A DNA stretch of 64,000 bases from Chlorokybus atmophyticus (Eukaryota > Streptophyta > Chlorokybophyceae > Chlorokybales > Chlorokybaceae), in contig RHPI01002533.1 in the NCBI GenBank assembly GCA_009103225.1, forward strand, positions 1,890,527-1,954,526, written 5' to 3'. Below, one piece after another: positions 50,551 to 61,649 of this stretch. The notes under the pieces are model-generated. The model ran no database searches. It was given only the letters and a program-made list of their open reading frames with translations, and had not been told where the DNA came from. The translations under genes and the position numbers were made by a program. Position 1 is the stretch's first letter. Each line of letters opens with the position of its first letter.

Positions 50551-53430
50551 ATGGCAACCACTAGATCAGAGAAGGAGAAGTTCACCATTAACCTTTGGGA
50601 GATGACAGCTACGCCAGCAAGAGTTTTGAGAGGAAGATGAGGCTCATCTACAAAGAGCTGTGGGACTACGTTGCCTCAAAGGGGAGTGCGCCAATTGGTA
50701 ACAAGTCTGCATGGATGCGAAGCAGTTTGCATGCTTTGGCTTATTGTGTATGCACGTCGAGCCATGTCATAGGCCACTGCTAAATATGCAATCTGATGTC
50801 AAGCATGCATGAAAAGCTGTGAAAAATATGTTGTTTATACACTCTGTTGGCCGTAACATTGAGCTCAAGCAAGCGTTCAATGACACATACAACACACAAC
50901 GACATGAGGAAGCTTGCTAGTGAGACAGTTACAGAGTTTTGGGGACGTGTACAGAAGCTTAGAAGTAATTTGACCTCTATAGGAGATTCATTCTTAGAGG
51001 ATGATCTGTGCTTGAAGGTGTTGTTTGGGTTGCCATGAGAGTTCAAGATTGTTGTGATCATGTTGGAGGGTATCAGTACCAATCAGAAGTCGTCCCTCAA
51101 ACAGATGTTGCCAATCCTATTGAAGACAAAATTAAGGATCAAGGGCAACGAGGCTGATGGAAAGTCCAGTGCGTTCGTTGCTCGAGCGCAGTCATCTGAA
51201 GAAGCTAGTACAAGCAACAACAGCAATGGCAACAGGGGTGGAGATTGGAAGCAGCAGAAGCCTTGCAAGAGGAAGTGCTTTTATTGCGACCAAGTTGGGC
51301 ACAGGAAGAGTGATTGTCAGCTGCTGAAGTCAGCAAAACGCAATCCACAGGGTGGACAGAGAGAGTGGGTGGAGGAGTTGTCTTTACAGCATCCACAAGA
51401 AGACAGATGTCTAAGTGGGTGTTCGATTCTGGTTGTACACAGCACCTTACTCTGGATGCTGGGCTGCTATAGATCCACAAGATTCATACAAGTCCCCGCA
51501 CTGTGGAGGTGTTGGGTGGGAGCCTGCAGGTAGCAGGTACAGGCCCAGCAGTGCTTCAATGCAAGGTGGGAGAAGGTGTGTAAAGGGTGGAGGTGAATAA
51601 GGTTCTTCGTGTCCCACGTACACAGGCTAGCCTCTTCTCCTAAAGGTTGCATAAAAGGCTGGAGCTGATCCGTTAGGAAAAGGAGCAAAGATCTGTCTTA
51701 AGGTTGATGGCAAGGTCTGCCTCATCGCGAGAGAACAACAGGACGAGCTTTAGCGGAAAGGAGGAAACTGAGACTGACAAGGCACTGGTGGCGACAGTTC
51801 CTGAATCAGCTGAACTTGGGCATCGAAGGTTTAGACACCTTGGGCATGACAACTTTCATCGTCTAGTGGCTGAAGATCTGGTCATAGGCATTAATGTGAG
51901 CAAGGCGTAGATCAAGTCGTCTAGAGGTGTGTTGTGCGAGCCATGCGTGCTGTCCAATATGCATAGGCAACCTTTGTAGAAGTCTAAGAGCGTCAGCGAG
52001 CACGTTGGACAGTTGGTGCACGCAGATGTGTGTGGTCCGTTACCAGAGCCATTGAAGGGGAGAGCATCGTACATTGTCACCTGCCTTTATGACTTCTTTA
52101 AGCTATCATTGGTGCGTCCTGTGAAGCTCAAGTCAGATGTCTCAGCTGTGGTGAAAGAGGTGGTACTGTGGTTGAAGAATGTGTCCGGCAAATCTGTGAA
52201 AATAGTCAGAAGTAACAGAGGAGGGGAGTACCTGAATAAAGAGCTGTCCTCATCCTGATCTTCACAAGGCATTGTGCATTAGACAACAGCCCTATACACT
52301 CCGCAGCAGAATGGTGCTGTAACGATACCACTCACTTACTTGCTGGACGGCTTGGCAAACTTATGCACAAGGACTTACTTCCGGAAGCCCGACCAGCAAC
52401 ACACGGTGCAGTACCTTGAAGGGGAAGTCACAGCACCGCACCAAGGAAGGAGAGGATGCCACCAACCTCGCTACTCTGCTCCTACACACATGCACACTCT
52501 AGCACACCCCACACACATATGCAGAGCTGCCACAAGCATCACACCCCACATGCAATGAGAGGGAGAGCCCCTTGAACAACCAAACTAGGCACCCCACACA
52601 CAAGAGTCGAGTATGCACATGCTGAGTTCCTTCAACACTCGTTGAGGCCGTTCATATACCCCCTCTTTGCTGCTCTCCGACCTGGAACATCCAAGTCGAA
52701 GGCTACTTGCCTTGTCATGGCTGCGTTGACCACAACTCATGTCTAGGGCTACCACATCAGCCCTTGGACCTCTTGTTTAATATTCAAGACTGATCACACA
52801 TCAGCCTCGGACATTGTGAACGTCCTTGGCTGGTCACATCAGCCTTGGACATCATAAACATCACCCTTGGGCAATGTTCACGACCTTGGCTGGTCATATC
52901 AGCCTAGGACATCACACACATGCATACATGCATCCCTATGCATACATATGCGCGCATATGCACATATGCGCATGCATGCATACACATGCATACATCTAGT
53001 ACGTACCTCATATCCTCACATATGCACTCATATGCGGACATATGCACCTGCAAACATATGCACACACATGCGGACACATGGCTCACATGGCCATGTCTCA
53101 ATGGTACCAACCAGCTCTGTGCTTGCTGATATGCAATACCTTGTGTAGTTTATCTCACTCAAGGCCTCATAGGCTCAAGAGCAGACCACGTGAGAGCCAC
53201 CCCACAAGCACTACACATGCTTATGACATGGAAAACGCACCCGGTCTCATCTTACTTACAGAAGTAAGGAACAGAGAATGAGTTTAGCCAGCCTTATATG
53301 CGTGACAGCAGCAGAGAAGCTGAATCTGACTTTGATGGAGAGAGTTTGTGCTATGCTGAGTGATGCAAAGTGGGAGTATTGCGGATGGGCAGAAGCGGTC
53401 TTAACGGCCAACTACATCTGGAATAAATCG
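50551..53430 (+). mobile_element. Degenerate Ty1/copia retrotransposon (gag-protease-integrase, polymerase missing)
   Basis: From the ATG at 50551 the sequence gives Gag (EKEKFTINL, GDDSYASKSFERKMRLIYKELWDYV, ASETVTEFWGRVQKLRSNL). It continues with a CCHC knuckle CFYCDQVGHRKSDC (about 51275), the protease site WVFDSGCTQHLTLD (about 51410), the pre-integrase LGHRRFRHLGHDNFHRL, and the integrase core VGQLVHADVCGPLPEP.. to SGKSVKIVRSNRGGEYLNKEL and YTPQQNGA. The order protease-integrase marks Ty1/copia. The second catalytic Asp of integrase is lost (RSNRGGEY for the usual RSDNGGEY). Multiple stops and shifts occur. The integrase resumes at about 53311 (AEKLNLTLMERVCAML..AEAVLTANYIWNKSPV) after an insertion. 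No reverse transcriptase or RNase H follows. Dead copy. Confidence 0.85.
52319..53310. mobile_element. About 1-kb insertion inside the copia integrase
   Basis: The integrase reads PQQNGA up to 52318 and AEKLNLTLME from 53311, where the family normally runs without a gap. The insert has no coding capacity. It contains a degenerate repeat CATCAGCCTTGGACAT (52750-52915) and a CATATGCGCATATG tract (52920-53080). Its ends show weak inverted similarity (TGCTGTAACGAT at 52315; complement TGCTGTCACGCAT at 53298-53310). Confidence 0.6.
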
Positions 53431-53659
53431 CCAGTGCGTGCTCAAGCAAAGTGTTGTGCCTTCCCTCATCGTGGCTTCAACTCGTCGTAAACCACCTTGA
53501 CATGCATGTCCGCATGCTATTGTACACCATAAGACCATGTCATGCTGTCTCATGCATTGTCTCTCATAACATGGTAGACACACACAATGAAAGATGCGTG
53601 TCACCACCCCCTACAGTTGAGCGCCAACGCCCTCGTGCGCCTTCGGCTGGCTCACACGC

Positions 53660-54100
53660 TCACCGCGTAGTCCTTGTACACGCCGGTCAGTACCATGCTC
53701 CATCAGGGATCTCCTCAAGTGGTGGATAAAGGCACTCCATGTGCCAACCGGCAACACACTTGTAGCATAGTAGCATGGTGTCCCAGCCCTCTGCTCGGCC
53801 ACACCGCTCACAACGGTGGCCCACATTTGGTATGGCCAAAGCCGGATCCAGCATGTCATCCACATTTGGCATATGACAAGGGCCGCAGCTCTTCATGTGC
53901 TCCTTGGTGGTCCTGGCATCAGCTCCCTCCAACAACAGCTCTGCACACGAAGGATGGTGCGGCTCGCACTTGTATCCAACGTATCCTTAGTCTTCCTCAA
54001 TAGGTACACGCACCGGTAATTCTGGACCCCCCGAATTTCTGAAAATTCAGCGCATTTGCCCTGAATACTCATCTGTTTTATGTGTGAACTCGCCACTTGC
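53660..54100 (-). pseudogene. Ty3/gypsy integrase end fused to a PHD finger (copy 2)
   Basis: Minus-strand segments VYLLRKTKDTLDTSAS and TMKSCGPCHMPNVDD align in order with copy 1 (VYHMEATKDTLNTS, NGAPCHLP). They are followed by HRCERCGRAEGWDTMLLCYKC, VAGWHMECLYPPLEEIPDGAWY, then a TGA where the seventh PHD cysteine is expected and PAC after it. Protein-level similarity to copy 1 is clear, but the DNA has diverged, so these are separate old insertions of one lineage. Frame breaks occur in the integrase part near 53940-54000. Confidence 0.6.
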
Positions 54101-54109
54101 GTGGCTGCA

Positions 54110-54700
54110 GAGGTCGCTGTTACGATTGCTGATTATTCAGGCCAAATGCCCTGAATACAAGCAATGGATATTCACACGTTTTAGTCATGAATAATTGTAG
54201 TTGTCCATCTCGCACACAACCTCCTACATGTGAGTAGTTATTCACTCGCGACAGAACTGCATATTCAGTCTTCTTAGGTATACATGGTCCTAGACTTGTA
54301 CCATGGCACCAAGTGATTATTCATACTTTGTGTGCATGAATATTTACAGCGCCTGCTCTCACACTATGTCCTCCTTATAGGTAATTATTCACACGCATAT
54401 TGGCTTAATGTTCACACATACTAAAGCTGTTTCAACAGCACATGTACCACACTGGCGAGTGATTATTCATACGATTTGTGATTGAATAATACAGCATATC
54501 TGCTCTCACACAATCTTATATATGAGTGGTTATTCACCCATAGTATGGTTGAACACTGCTGCCTTTGGTTGACTTTTCACGCGAATGATAATTGAATAAT
54601 ACAGCACTTCTGCTCACACACATAGTCCTACATATAAGTGGTTATTCACTCACATTTTGGTTGAATAATCACTGCATCTTGCTATCGTCAACAGCTGTGA
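54110..54700. repeat. Degenerate tandem repeats with GTGATTATTCAC core
   Basis: Cores like GTGATTATTCAT or GTGGTTATTCAC occur at about 54128, 54232, 54310, 54378, 54457, 54527 and 54637. Each is commonly followed by TTTGxxTGAATAAT..AGCxxxTCTGCTCTCACACA. The spacing varies (about 70-110 bp). TTATTCAC and TGAATAAT form inverted pairs within units. Confidence 0.7.
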
Positions 54701-54821
54701 CATAGCATAGCTGTGACATAGCACATAGCAATCAGTCCAGCCGGTGAATTTGGACAACAATGTCAGCTGAATGGCAGCTGACTCGAACAACAAATTCACT
54801 GATGTCTACAATGTATGCTAC

Positions 54822-57326
54822 CTACTTCTTGCTGCCACGACCACGCCCACCGCGCCCACCCCGCCCACCCCGGCTGCCCTTCCCACGGCCCCTCCCGCGC
54901 TGTGTGGTTGTGCCTTCCTTTGCTGGCTCCCTCACCTTGATACTCTTCAGCAACCCAACAGGCCAAAGTAGCAACAAACCCGGCTCGCACTCTGCGCATA
55001 CATCAACCACACATGAACTCAGCTGACTTGCACAATGTTGAAACTGTTCGTGCAATCGCATGCACACAAACGCGTTCACCTTTCAAGTGGGTCACTTGCA
55101 CTCCAACCCCATCACGCTTGAAGCTGATTGGCAGAGGCACAACCTCTTCTTCCCCTGGTCCGGGACGTCTGGTCCTAGTGATGGGAAGACTGCGGCTGAA
55201 CTGGACCACCATGTTGCCCTCTCCAATCTTCTTGCCATGAAATTTGTTGACAGGATTGATGTCGCTTACGTGCGCCTCCCCTACTGGTTCTTTGCGCCCG
55301 TTTATGAACAGTTGGACTTCACTGCCAACCTTCATCGTCGGTGCGGTGTCGTCCTTGTCGCTCAGCTTTTCCTGCGCATGCAAGTGACAAACACATCAAG
55401 AGGTACACACATACACATATGTGATCTCTCATACAGCGCTTGCGAAGCGACCTGCCTTCTGCGAGTCGTTGTCGCTGTTGTTGGGGCTGTCCCCCTCGTT
55501 GTCCGGGGCGCTGTCCTTGGCGCCATCTTCACCGCTGTTCTCGCTTCTATCTGTCTCAGGCATTTCTGAATACGTTGGCTCATCCTGCGACAAGGTGACA
55601 CGACGTGTTAACAAGCTTACAACCGTCACGCAACGAATGCGCGCCTGCCGCAGGTGACAGTTTGTGTGCAGCCAGAAGAACGCAAGAAGCCCATAAGATC
55701 AAGTACATGGTGCTTTCATACCTCCTTTTGCTTGCCGCTCTTCTTCTCCAACACCGTCTCCTGCTTGCCAGTCGAGTGGCCTGCCTCCTGAGACTTGTAG
55801 GGAGCCGGTATCGAGCGAACAGTTTTGTTTGTTTTCTTTTTGGGGGGGCTTGACACCTCATCCTCCTGCCAACAGCATGAAGTCAGATGGTGAGCCACAA
55901 CTCAGTGCATTGCCGCTCTATCAAGTCCAATGCTGCGTACCTCACCAGACACTTTGCGCTTCCCTGAGCTGCTGTCACGCACATCAGCACCCTGCTTGGC
56001 ACGTGCCTGAACACAACAGTCATGAACCATCATGAACACATGTTTAGCAAAGTACAAGCAGGAGCGGCATCTGACCTGTGAACCAGTAGCAGGAGAACTT
56101 GAGGGTTGTGGTGCAGTGCCTTCCTTGTTACCTATCGCATACACAAGGCACCGATCACAAAAGCCTGCATATACACACAGTACTCCAGCAGCTGCCTGCG
56201 CGCGCAAGACGCGGCTCACGCTGCGAGGTGCCATTTCTGTCGTCGCTGGCGTCGCTGGCGGGATGTGAACGCGTGGGCGCCGTGCAATTACAAGGGGTCA
56301 TCATACGCACCACACAACCTGCATACATAAGGCACCATCAAACACAAAGCATCGTTCTCAACACGACATTGACAAAGCCAACTTTGTGCAAACTGTAGGT
56401 CACCCTCTGAGGTGGCATCCTCGTCGTCGCTGGCAGATTGCACTTCTTTTGACTTCTTGGGCTTCTTCTTGTTGGCTTTCTATCAAGCACATGGCAAAGG
56501 CACTCAAGACATGCACATCGCACGAACACCTTAGTCACTACATGACACACACCTTGTTGTTCTTGTCGCTAGGCCCTCCCCTGCGCCTTGGCACAAAGCC
56601 CCCCGCGAAAGCCTTCTCCATCATCTCCTTGTAACGATTCCGACTCTTTTCTTTCTGCTTCTCTTTGTGCTTGGGGTTGCTGTATCCCTTTTTGTTGCCC
56701 AGATACTGTTGAATCTTCAAACGCGCCTACCCACTAATGAGAAAGTTGTGAAGGCCAACACATGCAAAGCAAACTCCTCCCAGCTCAGACAATGCTGCCA
56801 TATTGCATGACGGCTCATGTAACTGTGGGAAATTGCCAACCATTTGATAGGAGAGCTCTGGATTCAGCAGATGCCAGCATTTGGTTGCAAGAGCGAACTT
56901 GAATGGGTCCTGCTTCGTTTGAGTCTTCCCCGGCATCATGCGACAGTACTCGTAGCAAATCCGGCCTTTGTCGGCCAGCTTGGTGACCTTGCGACGATCA
57001 CGGGCATGATGCTTCCCACGCCAATGTAGGACCTTCAGTGCCTGCATGATTTACATTGGTGCACTAGTACAACATGGGACAAAACAGACTTCGGCAGCAA
57101 GGTCTGACATTGATTGCGGATGCTTGATGCATAAGCTCACTTTTAAGGAGACCATTGCTGTGGTCTCAAGATCACGCAGGTGAACAGTCGCCTCACTGGT
57201 TTCCCACTCATGCTGCAGCTGCTCATCAGAAGGACCACCAGCATTCTTCCCCCATATCTCTTCGTCCAAATTCTCCCATCCTTCGCTGCAGTTGCTGGAC
57301 CGCCCACCCGACGTGGTGCCTGACAT
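54822..57326 (-). CDS. Unknown lysine-rich nuclear-type protein with RGG tail
   Basis: About ten exons with consistent phases. Checked ones: 57326-57141, 57041-56841, 56726-56553, 56479-56404, 56131-56076; then near 56009-55941, 55868-55735, 55585-55460, 55376-55080 and about 54940-54822. Start MSGTTSGGRSSNCSEGWENLDEEIWG. Exon 2 is a compact domain (RRKVTKLADKGRICYEYCRMMPGK..DPFKFALATKCWHLLNPELSYQM). A basic KEKQKEKSRNRYKEMMEKAF segment and short Lys/Ser/acidic linkers with likely nuclear localisation signals follow. The exon near 55376-55080 is a beta-rich globular domain (MKVGSEVQLFINGRKEPVGEAHVSDIN..GKKIGEGNMVVQF). The tail is RGRGRGKGSRGGRGGRGGRGRG, an RGG nucleic-acid-binding tail. I do not recognise the family. 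The repeat-rich setting could mean a transposon-associated or lineage-specific gene. Confidence 0.6.
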
Positions 57327-57521
57327 GATGATGCCCTCCTGTAGATAGATCAAGCTTGCTTTACAAGTCAGTTGCAACCGCAACCCTAATCAACCTCAAG
57401 TCTTGGTTGACTCAAGTGACTGCAGGTTGTAAGCCATGTGGACTTGCTTGTTGACTTGTCACAGCAAGCAAACCATGTACCTTGCAAAAGAAGTGTCTCT
57501 AAGCTGCTTGCACAAAGGCGT

Positions 57522-57803
57522 GCTTGTGAACTTGTCAAACAGGCACCCAGCAAACCAAACACCCAGTACCTTGTAGAGTAGAAGCTTCTTCAGCTTCTTT
57601 CCAGCTGAACACGAGAAAGGTAAGCCTAACAGCAAGCTAGCAGGCAAATGGCATGTGCATGCACAAACATGTGCTTGTGAACTTGTCAAACAGGCACCCA
57701 GCAAGCCAAACACCCAGTACCTTGTAGAGTAGAAGCTGCTTCAGCTTCTTGCCAGCTGAACACGACAAAGGTAAGCCTAACAGCAAGCTAGCAGGCAAAT
57801 GGC
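57522..57803 (-). repeat. Tandem duplication (151 bp offset) containing an exon-like 35-mer
   Basis: Two near-identical copies, starting at 57522 and 57672. On the minus strand each contains GTTCAG before a 35-nt segment (57604-57570 and 57755-57721) and GTACTGGG after it, that is, acceptor- and donor-like sites around CTGGMAAGAAGCTGAAGMAGC. It lies upstream of the lysine-rich gene and could be duplicated 5' leader exons. A weaker third copy lies around 57430-57480. Confidence 0.6.
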
Positions 57804-58341
57804 AGTCCAGAATGCTAGCGGCACAACACCATGCTGTATTTGCTAATTGCAACGAAGTGACCCAGCATGCAACCACTAGAAAAGCAGTGCGACAAGACAG
57901 CTGACAACGCTCGCTCACCTCGCCACAGCACCGCCGCCGCCAACACAACCAGCAAGTACGCCGGTGCTGTGGGACAATCAGTGCAATTCCCGGTGCGGAA
58001 ATCCCTGCAATCAATGGAATGCAGTGATCGTTCGGAAAATCCACATCAGCAATTGTGCTGGTCGGACACCAGTCGCGTCTCCGCTTGCTCCGACCGCAAT
58101 AGGCCGCACGAGCAATTGCCGTGGAAATTGCCTTTTGTCGAAACTTTGATTGCCAAAATGAACTCTATGTTTATTGGTCCATACAAACCAAGCGAAATTA
58201 CATTCTCTATTTCCGATGAAATCTTCCATGTCCGAGGACGGTGTCTGTGTGGCTTACCCCAAACTATAAGTAACCCTAACCCAAACATCCAATGCATGCT
58301 GGTAGTTGTATAGGATATGTGAAGTGCTGTGTGCTGCAACA
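57804..58341. other. Spacer between divergent genes
   Basis: No supportable gene. The minus strand may hold a 5' exon of the lysine-rich gene (donor-like site near 57917). Confidence 0.35.
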
Positions 58342-59251
58342 ATGGACCCCCCTGTACCCATGCGCACCATGAATGAGGCTCTAACGCAGGCGCTCCTCGC
58401 AGTCGGGCGGCGATTAGTGGGACTAGGTCAGGTCTTGACACAACCGTGGAACGGCTATGTGGACTCTGGCGATGCTCGCTATCATCAGGTATCTTTCTCG
58501 CTATTCATGGTGTGAGTTGCGTGCGCTATGTCACTCTGCATGCTGCTGACTATGCATGCCACTATGCATGTGCCATACTGTTGCGCATTGTTTGTACATG
58601 CGTATGCCTTGTGTGCGATTTGGGTTGAGTTTGCCTGTGTAGTGTGCATATGTTTGTCCTGCTATGATAGGAACGCCTATATATATGCACAGCTCTGATT
58701 GCTACCATGCAGCACCCTTGCGCGTTACATGCCGTGCATGTCATGCCATGCTACTGCCTGAATGCGTGTCCAGTTCATGTCCATAACAATAGAGGCGCTG
58801 CCTATGCATTTGCATCAACTTCTGGCGCACGTTTATGAATGAATGCGATGCAACATGCGAGTTAACCTGTAAACTTGTTTGTCAGGTCCAATTATGCAAT
58901 TGGGAGCTTTCAACTCGTGGAATTGTTCATCAGGCACCCATTGCGATTGCAGCTACTGTACAAACCGGTGTGTATGTGGCAGTCTCCGTGCATGAGAACA
59001 CTCCCTCGCCTCCTGATGCGCCTCTTCCTGCTCGCACTATCATTGACTCGGGCACCTATGGCGCTGCTGGCCTGCGCGTTGTGATCGAGTGCGACAACAA
59101 TATTGCTGCACGCTGGAGTGTGTTTACTGGCTCCGAAGTCCCTGCACATGGTGCAACGCCCGGTACCAATCTCACACAAACTTGTAATGGAATTTTCCCC
59201 ACTCGCGACCCTCCTAGTGAACCTAGTGACTCTAGTGACTCGACGCAATGA
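58342..59251 (+). CDS. Hypothetical 170-aa protein, two exons
   Basis: Exons 58342-58488 and 58886-59251 join in phase (CAG/GTATCT donor, TTGTCAG acceptor). The protein starts MDPPVPMRTMNEALTQALLAVGRRLVGLG and continues GIVHQAPIAIAATVQTGVYVAVSVHENTPSPP, TIIDSGTYGAAGLRVVIECDNNIAARWSVFTGSEVPAHG, ending in a Ser/Asp-rich tail EPSDSSDSTQ. The pattern of alternating hydrophobic residues suggests a small beta-domain. No signal peptide or known motif is visible. The 397-bp intron is TGCATG-rich. I do not recognise it; a domesticated or element-encoded protein is possible. Confidence 0.5.
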
Positions 59252-60244
59252 CCATTGCTCTACACACACTTTGTTTGCCCTTTACACTATGGTTACCGCT
59301 GAGCTGCTCTGCTGGTAATTCTCCAAGTGTGGCTGTTGCATGTGCAATCACTGATAACAGTGGGGTGTGTGCCTTTGTGCAACTTGGAGATCTAGCAGCA
59401 GATCAGCTCAGGCACAACCGCCACAATTGTGTTCACAACAACATAGTGACTAGCAGATTAGTTACATTACAACTATACTACACAACAACTACCAAACTAC
59501 CACCAAACTATACAACTACACAACAACAACAACTACACAACAACTATACAACTACCAAAACTACCACCAAACTATAGGCCTTGTGCAAGGATGACGCAAA
59601 GATCTGACCTTGTACTTTGTATTACCTCATGGCCGTAGCACAGCCTGCAAGGCAAAGCGGGTTGCGCTCAAAACTGTTGGACACAAATCAGGCATGCAAG
59701 CGCCTAACACTGGCAGTAGAATTGCCCAAACATGCTGTTGGAAAAACCCCTCACAACTGCACTCACATATGCACAAATACAAGGTATGTTTGCGCAGCAG
59801 AAGAAGTGAACACGGACTTTTGCGACACACGCGCGCATACACACACATGAGGGCTTACAATCAACTGCCCCAGCTGACTGGACACCATACACACACATGC
59901 ACATTCATGTGATACGCATGCAAGGATGCATTTATCTGTCCCTGTCGTTGCTGGAGCTCTTCCCAACTTCTTGGGCACCGTGACTGGCGGTGTCCTGCAA
60001 ACATGCTGCAGGCAATGCTCAACCTGTTGATAGCAGCTGTAAGAATGCCAAGACACCCAAATCACAGAGCCAAATACTCTGACCAAAGTCTCATCCACAA
60101 ACACACCATGCCTGGCATGCGAGCTCTGGTTTACCTGCTGTCTTGGAAGCAGCCGGCTGAATCATCATACCCTCTGTTGAATGCATGCAAGCATCTGAGT
60201 CAAGACCAAATACCTACCTCATGTTCGACGAGATCAACTACACT
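59252..60244. other. Spacer with an ACT/ACA microsatellite
   Basis: An imperfect (ACAACT)n tract lies at 59465-59577. No gene is supportable. Confidence 0.5.
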
Positions 60245-61451
60245 GGACCTAAAGCGACCGGCCATCGCTGAATGGTAGCTGTTTACCTGTAGATCACACA
60301 CCGTAGTTAACCAACAGTAGAGTCAGAAATGGAGCAGGGAAATGACTCTTGAGAGACACAATGCTAGCGCAAGCACACACAGAAAGAACACCTTTTTGCC
60401 GCAGCATAGGCAAGGCCACTGAGGGGTTATGCCCAAGGCTGCCCCAGCGGCTTGCAGCAAACAGCTTTTGTGCCGCAGCACAGGCAAGGCCACTGAGGGG
60501 TTATGCACAAGGCTGCCCCAGCGGCTTGCAGCAAACACCTTTTTGCCGCAGCACAGGCAAGGCCACTGAGGGGTTATGCCCAAGGCTGCCCCAGCGGCTT
60601 GCAGCAAACAACTTTTGTGCCGCAGCACAGGTAAGGCCACTGAGGGGTTATGCATAAGGCTGCCCCAGCGGCTTGCAGCAAACACAGCACGCACAGCACG
60701 CACACACACACACACACACATGCATGGCATGCGCAAGGAAGCACGGCATGCACGTATCTGCTGTGTAGCCGCTAGCGCTCCAGCATCGCCGCCGCCGCCG
60801 ACGACGACGATGACCTTGCCTGCGCCGGCGCCGCCGCCGCCGACCTTGACTAAAATCTGCATGCGAAATGGCTGCTGTAACTCCAAAACCCTAAGTCCAT
60901 GACCTAAGTCCATGGACCTAAAGCGACCGGCCATCGCTGAATGGTAGCTGTTTACCTGTAGATCACACACCGTAGTTAACCAACAGTAGAGTCAGAAATG
61001 GAGCAGGGAAATGACTCTTGAAAGACACAATGCTAGCGCAAGCACACACAGAAAGAACACCTTTTTGCCGCAAGGCCACTGAGGGGTTATGCACAAGGCT
61101 GCCCCAGCGGCTTGCAGCAAACAGCTTTTGTGCCGCAGCACAGGTAAGGCCACTGAGGGGTTACGCACAAGGCTGCCCCAGCGGCTTGCAGCAAACAACG
61201 TTTGTGCCGCAGCACAGGTAAGGCCACTGAGGGGTTATGCACAAGGCTGCCCCAGCGGCTTGCAGCAAACACAGCACGCACAGCACGCGCACACACACAC
61301 ACACATGCATGGAATGCGCAAGGAAGCACGGCATGCACGTATCTGCTGTGTAGCCGCTAGCGCTCCGGCATCGCCGCCGCCGCCGACGACGACGATGACC
61401 TTGCCTGCGCCTGCGCCGCCGCCGCCGACCTTGACTAAAATCTGCATGCGA
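60245..61451 (+). repeat. Direct segmental duplication with 669-bp offset
   Basis: 60245-60866 and 60914-61451 both begin GGACCTAAAGCGACCGGCC, continue through GAGTCAGAAATGGAGCAGGG, the 74-bp array described below, a (CA)n run, ATGCATGG.ATGCGCAAGG, the GCCGCCGCCG/GACGACGA stretch and end CTAAAATCTGCATGCGA. The left copy has four 74-bp units and the right three. The high identity suggests a recent event. Confidence 0.9.
60395..60690 (+). repeat. 74-bp tandem array, 4 units (second block 61060-61272, 3 units)
   Basis: CCACTGAGG begins at 60416, 60490, 60563 and 60637, and again at 61076, 61150 and 61224, so the period is 73-74 bp. Each unit reads GCCGCAGCACAGG.AAGG, CCACTGAGGGGTTATGC, AAGGCTGCCCCAGCGG, CTTGCAGCAAACA. 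CTGAGGGG and CCCCAG within a unit can pair. Confidence 0.95.
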
Positions 61452-61583
61452 CGTATCTGCCTGAGTTTCTTGCTAGGAACTCAAGATCGCTGGCGCCGTC
61501 GCCACCGACCTCAAAGACTTCGCCGCCAACCACGGCAACCTCGCCGCCTCCCGGCCACAACCTACAACAACATGTCCGGGCGG

Positions 61584-61598
61584 TTAGGGTTAGGGTTA
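61584..61598 (+). repeat. Short TTAGGG run
   Basis: TTAGGGTTAGGGTTA. A second run of three perfect units lies at 62222-62239. Both follow CGCCGCC-rich sequence ending in CTACAACAAC. Confidence 0.9.
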
Positions 61599-61649
61599 TG
61601 ACATATGGCGAAACAGAGTCACAAAAACATTCACCCACACCACAGGGCC

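Noticed and set aside
53042-53281. Frames within the copia insertion as a gene
   Set aside because: Made of CATATG-type repeats without conserved content.
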